From contig NC_023758.2 of assembly GCF_000499845.2 (NCBI RefSeq), positions 32,988,816 to 33,052,815 of the forward strand: a DNA stretch of 64,000 bases, written 5' to 3'. This DNA is from Phaseolus vulgaris. Lineage: Eukaryota > Streptophyta > Magnoliopsida > Fabales > Fabaceae. Numbering within the stretch: position 1 is the first letter of the stretch; each line of letters starts with the position of its first letter. The position numbers and the translations under genes were made by a program. The notes below the pieces were generated by a model that had not been told where the DNA came from, searched no databases, and was given only the letters and a program-made list of their open reading frames with translations. Below are positions 59,069 to 64,000 of this stretch, in pieces.

Positions 59069-60684
59069 ATGGCTGAAAAACTACCCTTTGGGGATGGTGC
59101 ATCTATTAACAGATCACATCTGTTTTATGGTTTGAATTACCAGTTTTGGAAGGTAAGAATGAAGATCTTTGTGGAATCAATAGATAAAGGAATTTGGGAT
59201 GCAATTGAAAATGATTCTTTTATTCCAAAAGTTGAAAAAGATAAGTTTATGTTGAAAAACCTTAGTCCCGATGGACTGAGTCTGAAAGCAAAAAGACTAA
59301 GTTTGATTTCATTGCTAAGAATATCATAACATTTGCTCTAAATTCTTATGAGTTTTTTAGGGTATCACAATGTACTTCAGCTAAAGAAATGAGGGGTATT
59401 CTTGAAATTACTCATGAAAGAACCAATGATGTAAATAGAGCAAGAAAGCTTGCTCTTATTCAGGAGTATGAGATGTTCAGAATGCAAAAAGGGGAGACCA
59501 TTGCTAATGTTCAAATGAGGTTCACTCGTATTGTCAACCATCTCATCAGCTTAGGAAAAGCCTTTGAAAGGGAGGAACTCAATATCAAAATCCTCAAGTG
59601 TTTAGATAGATCTTGAAAGCCCAAAGTCACAACCATCTCCGAATCTAAAGATTAACATCATTGACAACAACTTCACTGTTTGGAAAGCTTAGAAAACATG
59701 AATTGGAGATGAATAGGTCGAATGATCAAGAGCATGAAGAGAAGCATGTGAGAAACATTGCTTTGACGGCTGCTAGTCACAAAAACAGTCAAGTATCAAG
59801 TGAGGACAGTGATGAAGTTGCTGACCAAGAAATTTAGCAATTTCGTGAAGAAAAACAACAACAAGAATTAATCCTCCAATAGGTATAGCATCAAGAAAAT
59901 CAATGATTTTAATACTAACAAATACACCTACTTTCGATGTGGTGAACAAGGTCATATAAAATTTGATTGCCCCAACAAAGAAAGCAAAGAGAAATGGTCA
60001 AGCAAGAAATTTGAGAAGGGCAAATCTAAAAGAGCCTACATTTCTTGGCAAGACAATGATGTTTCTTCCTCAAGCTCATCATCAATTGGAGATGAAGAGG
60101 CAAATTTGTGCCTAATGGCAAAGGGAGAATCTGTCTCAAGCAGTGTAAGTTCCAACACCTTAATCAATTTTGAAAAATACAGCCAACTTCTTGAAGCATT
60201 TAAAGAAACCCATGAAGAATCAATTTTGAAAAATAGAGTCAAAGCATTGAAAGAAGAGTTGGATAATTTTAAAAAGAATTTTGAAAATCTGGAACTGATT
60301 TACAAAAACTCTTCTTGCAAATGTAACTCAAGTTTTTGTGAAAATTGTGAATCTCTTAAAAAGAAAGTTCACTATCTTGTGAAAACTGTGGATAAACTTT
60401 CAAAAGGTAAATCAAACTTTGATACTGTTCTTGCATTTCAAAATTGTGTTTTCAAAACCTTTTTCAAGCTTCTTTGAAAAACAACCGATTATGAAGTCGA
60501 AACAACCGGTTGTTTCATGCTTTTATTGTATGAAGAAGGGCCACTTTGTTAGATTATGCAGAGTTAGAAAATTTTCTATTCCCAGGGTTTTTTTGAAATC
60601 GGTTCCTAAGAATCCTAAGGCTTCTAATGATCCAATTAATGGCAATGGACCCAAATTTGTTAGGGGACCAAATCTTGCTACTTG
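59069..60684 (+). pseudogene. Copia (SIRE-like) gag, frameshifted
   Basis: The ATG at 59069 opens AEKLPFGDGASINRSHLFYG and NYQFWKVRMKIFVESIDKG. The frame shifts at about 59270, and continues in 59389-59613 with EMFRMQKGETIANVQMRFT and EELNIKILKCLDRS, a stop, then broken frames. A zinc knuckle near 59930 reads YFRCGEQGHIKFDC with the first Cys replaced by Tyr. The open frame 60106-60474 is the acidic/coiled region with KKKVHYLVKTVDKLSKGKSN. A second knuckle (CFYCMKKGHFVRLC) is at about 60518-60560 and the end FVRGPNLAT at 60683. No integrase or RT follows in the window, so it is truncated and dead. Confidence 0.88.
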
Positions 60685-60689
60685 ATCTT

Positions 60690-61299
60690 GTTTTCTTGCA
60701 GGAACTCTTAAGAGCCAAGAATTTTTGAAGTGAAGAATGAAGCTTCAAGGGAAAGGATCTGAATTGGATTCTTTAGTGCAGTTCTTGATTGCACACAGAT
60801 ATCTTGGAAGTCAAGTGAAATCCTTGGCTCATGTTCAATGGCTGTTTGGAAGAAAATATCTTCAAAATGCTATGAACTTATGCATTCTTACTTCGTAATT
60901 TGTATTCTTGGTTCGTATTGAGTAAATAAAGTCTTAATTGATTTTTTTTCTTGTGAAATCGATTGTGAAATATCTCTATGCAAATGTTTATGTGATCAAC
61001 ACAATATTGTTTCATCTCTGTCAAAGTTTCTTGCAGTCAAGTTTTAACATGGTTACCCTAGTGATAAACTTATCAACAACAAAAGAACCCTAAAATTGGG
61101 TAATTTGCTCAATAACACAAGATCTACTAACTTATAATCTGAGTTACGAGGTGATCAACTAACTCACCTCTAATCTCACTTGGGACAACTAAAACTCCCC
61201 CAAAGGATGTAGAAGAAGATGGAGAAGGCAAAGACTCAAAAGAAGACATGACTAACCTTTCAAAGAAAGTGGAAAACACATCGTAACAGTTCGACATTT
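60690..61299. other. Junction region, not assigned
   Basis: The first ~200 bp may still be copia sequence downstream of gag. From about 61000 no coding match is seen on either strand. The boundary with the LINE at about 61300 is uncertain. Confidence 0.35.
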
Positions 61300-63960
61300 A
61301 AAATATCACTCAGTATTCAGAGTCAGTGAGAATAAGTCTTAATCAACATAGTATTATCACTCTTACTCACCAAGTTAGGAATATAATTAGAAATAAGAGT
61401 AATATTAGAATCAATTGAAAGACAAAATAAAGGTCTTCTTGCAAATTACTCAGAGTTTGAAATGCATAGGTCTTTATAGAAAGACAAAATGTGTTCCTTA
61501 ACCAGCTTAGAGTCTTCCAAAATAGTCACCATCAACAAGCTATGAATACCACTAACATTATTCCATTTTTTAACTACTGCATGGAAAAAAGAAGAATTTA
61601 TATCACCATGAAACCAGGACATTTGATAATTTTTTTTCCCGTGGCTTGACATTTCAAGGCATAATCAAGATCTTCCATAGCTTGTTTTTCCTCATAAAGG
61701 ACAGAATCCATCTTAAAAGGCAAAGAATTTTCTAAAGCCTGTTGAGCAGAAGATAAAACATGTTTTTTTTCAACCAAAACATTATGAAATTACCAAAAAC
61801 ATATTTGTTCCAAGCCTTAAGAATGTGTTTGAATCTCTGTATTTCTTTCTCTAAAATCACATCCCAAAATAGGTTCAATCCAAGATTACTTAATAACATC
61901 CTTTGAATTTGGACGGAACAGCCACATTTTAAAGAATTTAAATGAAGCAGGCCTATAAAGGAGGAAGCAGAAGAAAAGGAAACCGACAAAGGATTGTGAT
62001 ATAAACCGTTTATGAGAAATCTATAACTGTACCACTGCTCAAGACATGATCCAGCTTATGCTCAATCCTATGAGTACCACTCTTGCCATTACTCCAAGTA
62101 AAGAAAGGACCAGTGATAAGCATATCAAGAAGCTTATTAGAGTTAACCCAAGAATTACACACAAAACAAAATACCTGGTTAGGAATGGGTCCTCCTTTAG
62201 ACTCATCCGATGCAAGAACAGTATTGAAGTCTCCAAGAATGCACCAAGAATCTTGCAAATTACTCAAGAGTTTTCCAAAGAGATCTTCTTGCAGTATAAT
62301 CATTGGCACTATAGACCTTTGCAATATTGAGAAATTTCCCATGCATAGACATAAATAGAAAGAAATTGCCTAGAGATATTAAGCACATTGAATACTAAAT
62401 CAGAGCTAATTAGGCACCACAATCTAGAAACATTATTTGGACAAATTAAAACAACAGCAAGCTTAAGATTATACTTATCAAAAACCAAAGAATGAGTATT
62501 AGAAAAGACAGTCATAGGTTTAGCCAAAAAAGAGGAAAAGAGGTTTCTGATCCTTGATAATGTTGCCTAACATATTCATAGATTTCTAGTTAGCCAACCA
62601 TCTGATGTTCCAAAACAGACCTTTCACCTGCATAATTTCTTTTTAGTTTGACCTCCTTTTGTAGATTTTGTTTTGAATTTTTAAAAACAGTTTTTGGAGG
62701 CCTCCCAGGTCTCTTAGTGGTCTGAACAAACTCTTCCTCAACCTCCCTCATAAAATCTTCCTCTTCAACTCTATTAGCCCAAAATTTAAAAACAACCCAA
62801 GGCTCTTCAATAAACTTAGAAACCGAATTAGGTGAATCTTCCTCAGGGATTTTCATTTCCAAAAAAGAATTTCGCACTTCTGATTCACTACTACTTGAAA
62901 AAGAATAGAAGGATTTGTTCAGAGGAAAACCAACAATATTGTTTTGATTTGAACCTTGACCCAACTCATCAGACCTTTCAACTCTTTTATCATTCTTAGC
63001 CATATAAGAAGAACCCTTGGGAGAGGCTCCAGGTTGAATAAATCCAGCATCAGAACCTTTAAGCAAGCCCACAACTTGGTTTTCAACTTCAACTACCATC
63101 TGATCACCGTGAACTTAAGAATTTTTAATAGGTCTTGGATCAGGGGGGCATATCATCAAAATCATCCACTTGGAGGATTTTCAAGTCATTCTCAACCCTC
63201 AACAACACATAAGAAACCGCAATCTTCGGGGATTTTTAATACTACTAGGCCCCAAATTTTGAGAGTTATTCCTAGGAACATATTTCTTAGTAGTTTGTTG
63301 TTCTTTCTTGTCCTTGACATTCACAGTAGCAACAACATGGCCAATCATTTTACAAAAATTACAAAAGTGTAACCTTTCATACTCCACCTCAGCCACAAAA
63401 GCAAAGGCAACCTTTCAACTAGTGAAGATAAAAAAGCAAGTCCATATCTACCAGCAATCCTCTGGATTAGTGCAATTATCCATTGACAAATGAGTCATAA
63501 TTCCTCGAGCGATAAAGAACATATAGGCTGCCAATACTCCATAGGCAAACTATGGATTTCTATCCAACACCGAGCCTTGGCGAGTTTCATCATAGCGGGA
63601 CAAAGTCCTTGGTCCAGGCAAAAGTCATGAGAGATCCTGGAGAAAGTTTCCAAGAACCCACGACAAACGCATGACACATATCTTCTAACGAGGAGAAAGA
63701 AAATTCATAATAGCCTTTCCCCAAAGAAATGGCCTTCCATAGAACAAGAGAGTTCCAGGCAGAGTCCATTTTCTTGCAGAGATCAGAATGACTAAGAGGC
63801 TTATCCCCCTCGACCAAAATTATTATCCCATGAAAATGATTCTTGCAATGTTCAAGACCTGCCCCCATATACATATTTTTAAGAATTTGAAATGCAATCA
63901 TGTCACCTTCAATACGAGGCGTTGGAAGCTAGGACACGGGAATATCATAGGCATTATGTA
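61300..63960 (-). mobile_element. LINE (L1-type) 5' half: DUF4283, zinc knuckle, endonuclease, start of RT
   Basis: Minus strand in order: DUF4283 domain (63901-63495: GLEHCKNHFHGIIIL, LWKAISLGKGYYEFSFSSLE, SWKLSPGSLMTFAWTKDF, ARCWIEIHSLPMEYW); zinc-knuckle remnant (63396: YERLHFCNFCKMIGHVVATV, last Cys lost); a variable linker (63099-62590) ending with basic RPGRPPKTVFK; endonuclease/exonuclease/phosphatase domain with WCILGDFNTVLASDESKGG and GPFFTWSNGKSGTHRIEHKL (62342-62010); then the pre-RT segment MSWFHGDINSSFFHAVVKKW (61652-61446). The N-terminal endonuclease is broken (62600-62350) and RT proper is lost below about 61300. The upstream end may continue past the window. Confidence 0.88.
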
Positions 63961-64000
63961 ACACTTGGTGCAAACATTGTCGTTTGTGCCCAAACAGCCT

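Noticed and set aside
62046..62358. Two overlapping plus-strand frames
   Set aside because: Antisense to the LINE endonuclease domain, which has clear motifs on the minus strand.
62956..63372. Plus-strand open frame of 138 codons
   Set aside because: Antisense shadow of the minus-strand LINE linker and zinc-knuckle region.
1..64000. tRNA, rRNA, known plant microRNA or organelle-derived inserts
   Set aside because: None of the expected motifs or mature sequences was seen on reading; a tRNAscan-SE and Rfam search would be needed to exclude them formally.

Overview
The window is nuclear DNA from a eudicot plant, most likely a legume (Phaseoleae-like). That placement is my inference from the gene family types and the repeat families; no species is fixed by the sequence. 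It is AT-rich, intron-bearing and dominated by decayed transposable elements. I can support only two conventional protein genes. One is an MIKC*-type MADS-box transcription factor of the AGL30/AGL65/AGL94 type (plus strand, 1825-7917, 11 coding exons, 350 codons before the stop). The other is an alpha-expansin (minus strand, 14370-15452, 3 coding exons, 246 codons).

Layout. 1-8.5 kb: the MADS gene with a pyrimidine-rich leader, a LINE 3' fragment in intron 1, a CACTA-type MITE in intron 6, and a last intron with a GC-AG splice pair. 9.4-11.2 kb: a Ty1/copia remnant. 14.4-15.7 kb: the expansin with its TATA box and a probable 5'-UTR intron. 18.5-21.8 kb: minus-strand copia remnant with a probable LTR carrying a ~36-bp tandem repeat. 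23.7-28.6 kb: a MITE split by a LINE fragment, then a second LINE copy of the same family with a perfect 15-bp target-site duplication. 29.1-31.3 kb: a minus-strand Ty3/gypsy gag-protease remnant holding a ~1.25-kb LTR. 33.6-36.1 kb: a solo copia-type LTR (TSD CTTTT) in a PIF/Harbinger transposase remnant. 36.4-36.7 kb: a degenerate telomere-like tract. 41.8-42.6 kb: gypsy gag remnant. 44.0-47.7 kb: two MITEs, and a LINE remnant with a tandem duplication and a 651-bp CACTA element (TSD ATC), followed by a 496-bp hAT-type MITE (TSD GTTTTGGT).

50.0-60.7 kb is a nested retrotransposon complex. A Ty3/gypsy element (LTR, PBS, gag, protease, RT, RNase H) has been entered by a 1.23-kb LTR (TSD ATGAC), a 1.12-kb solo LTR (TSD CACAC), a truncated copy of the 1.23-kb LTR family, a 1.11-kb solo LTR (TSD AAGTT) and finally a copia element with 5' LTR, PBS and gag. 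For each of the three insertions with a complete TSD, the host reading frame or homology resumes after the insert. 61.3-64.0 kb is a minus-strand LINE (DUF4283, zinc knuckle, endonuclease, start of RT).

I see no tRNA, rRNA, CRISPR array or bacterial-type operon, and no clear new system. The most useful observations are the reconstructable insertion history, the GC-AG terminal intron of the MADS gene, and a gypsy remnant in which an LTR lies exactly between two diverged 140-bp direct repeats. Intervals with no call were read and hold only AT-rich, unrecognised sequence.
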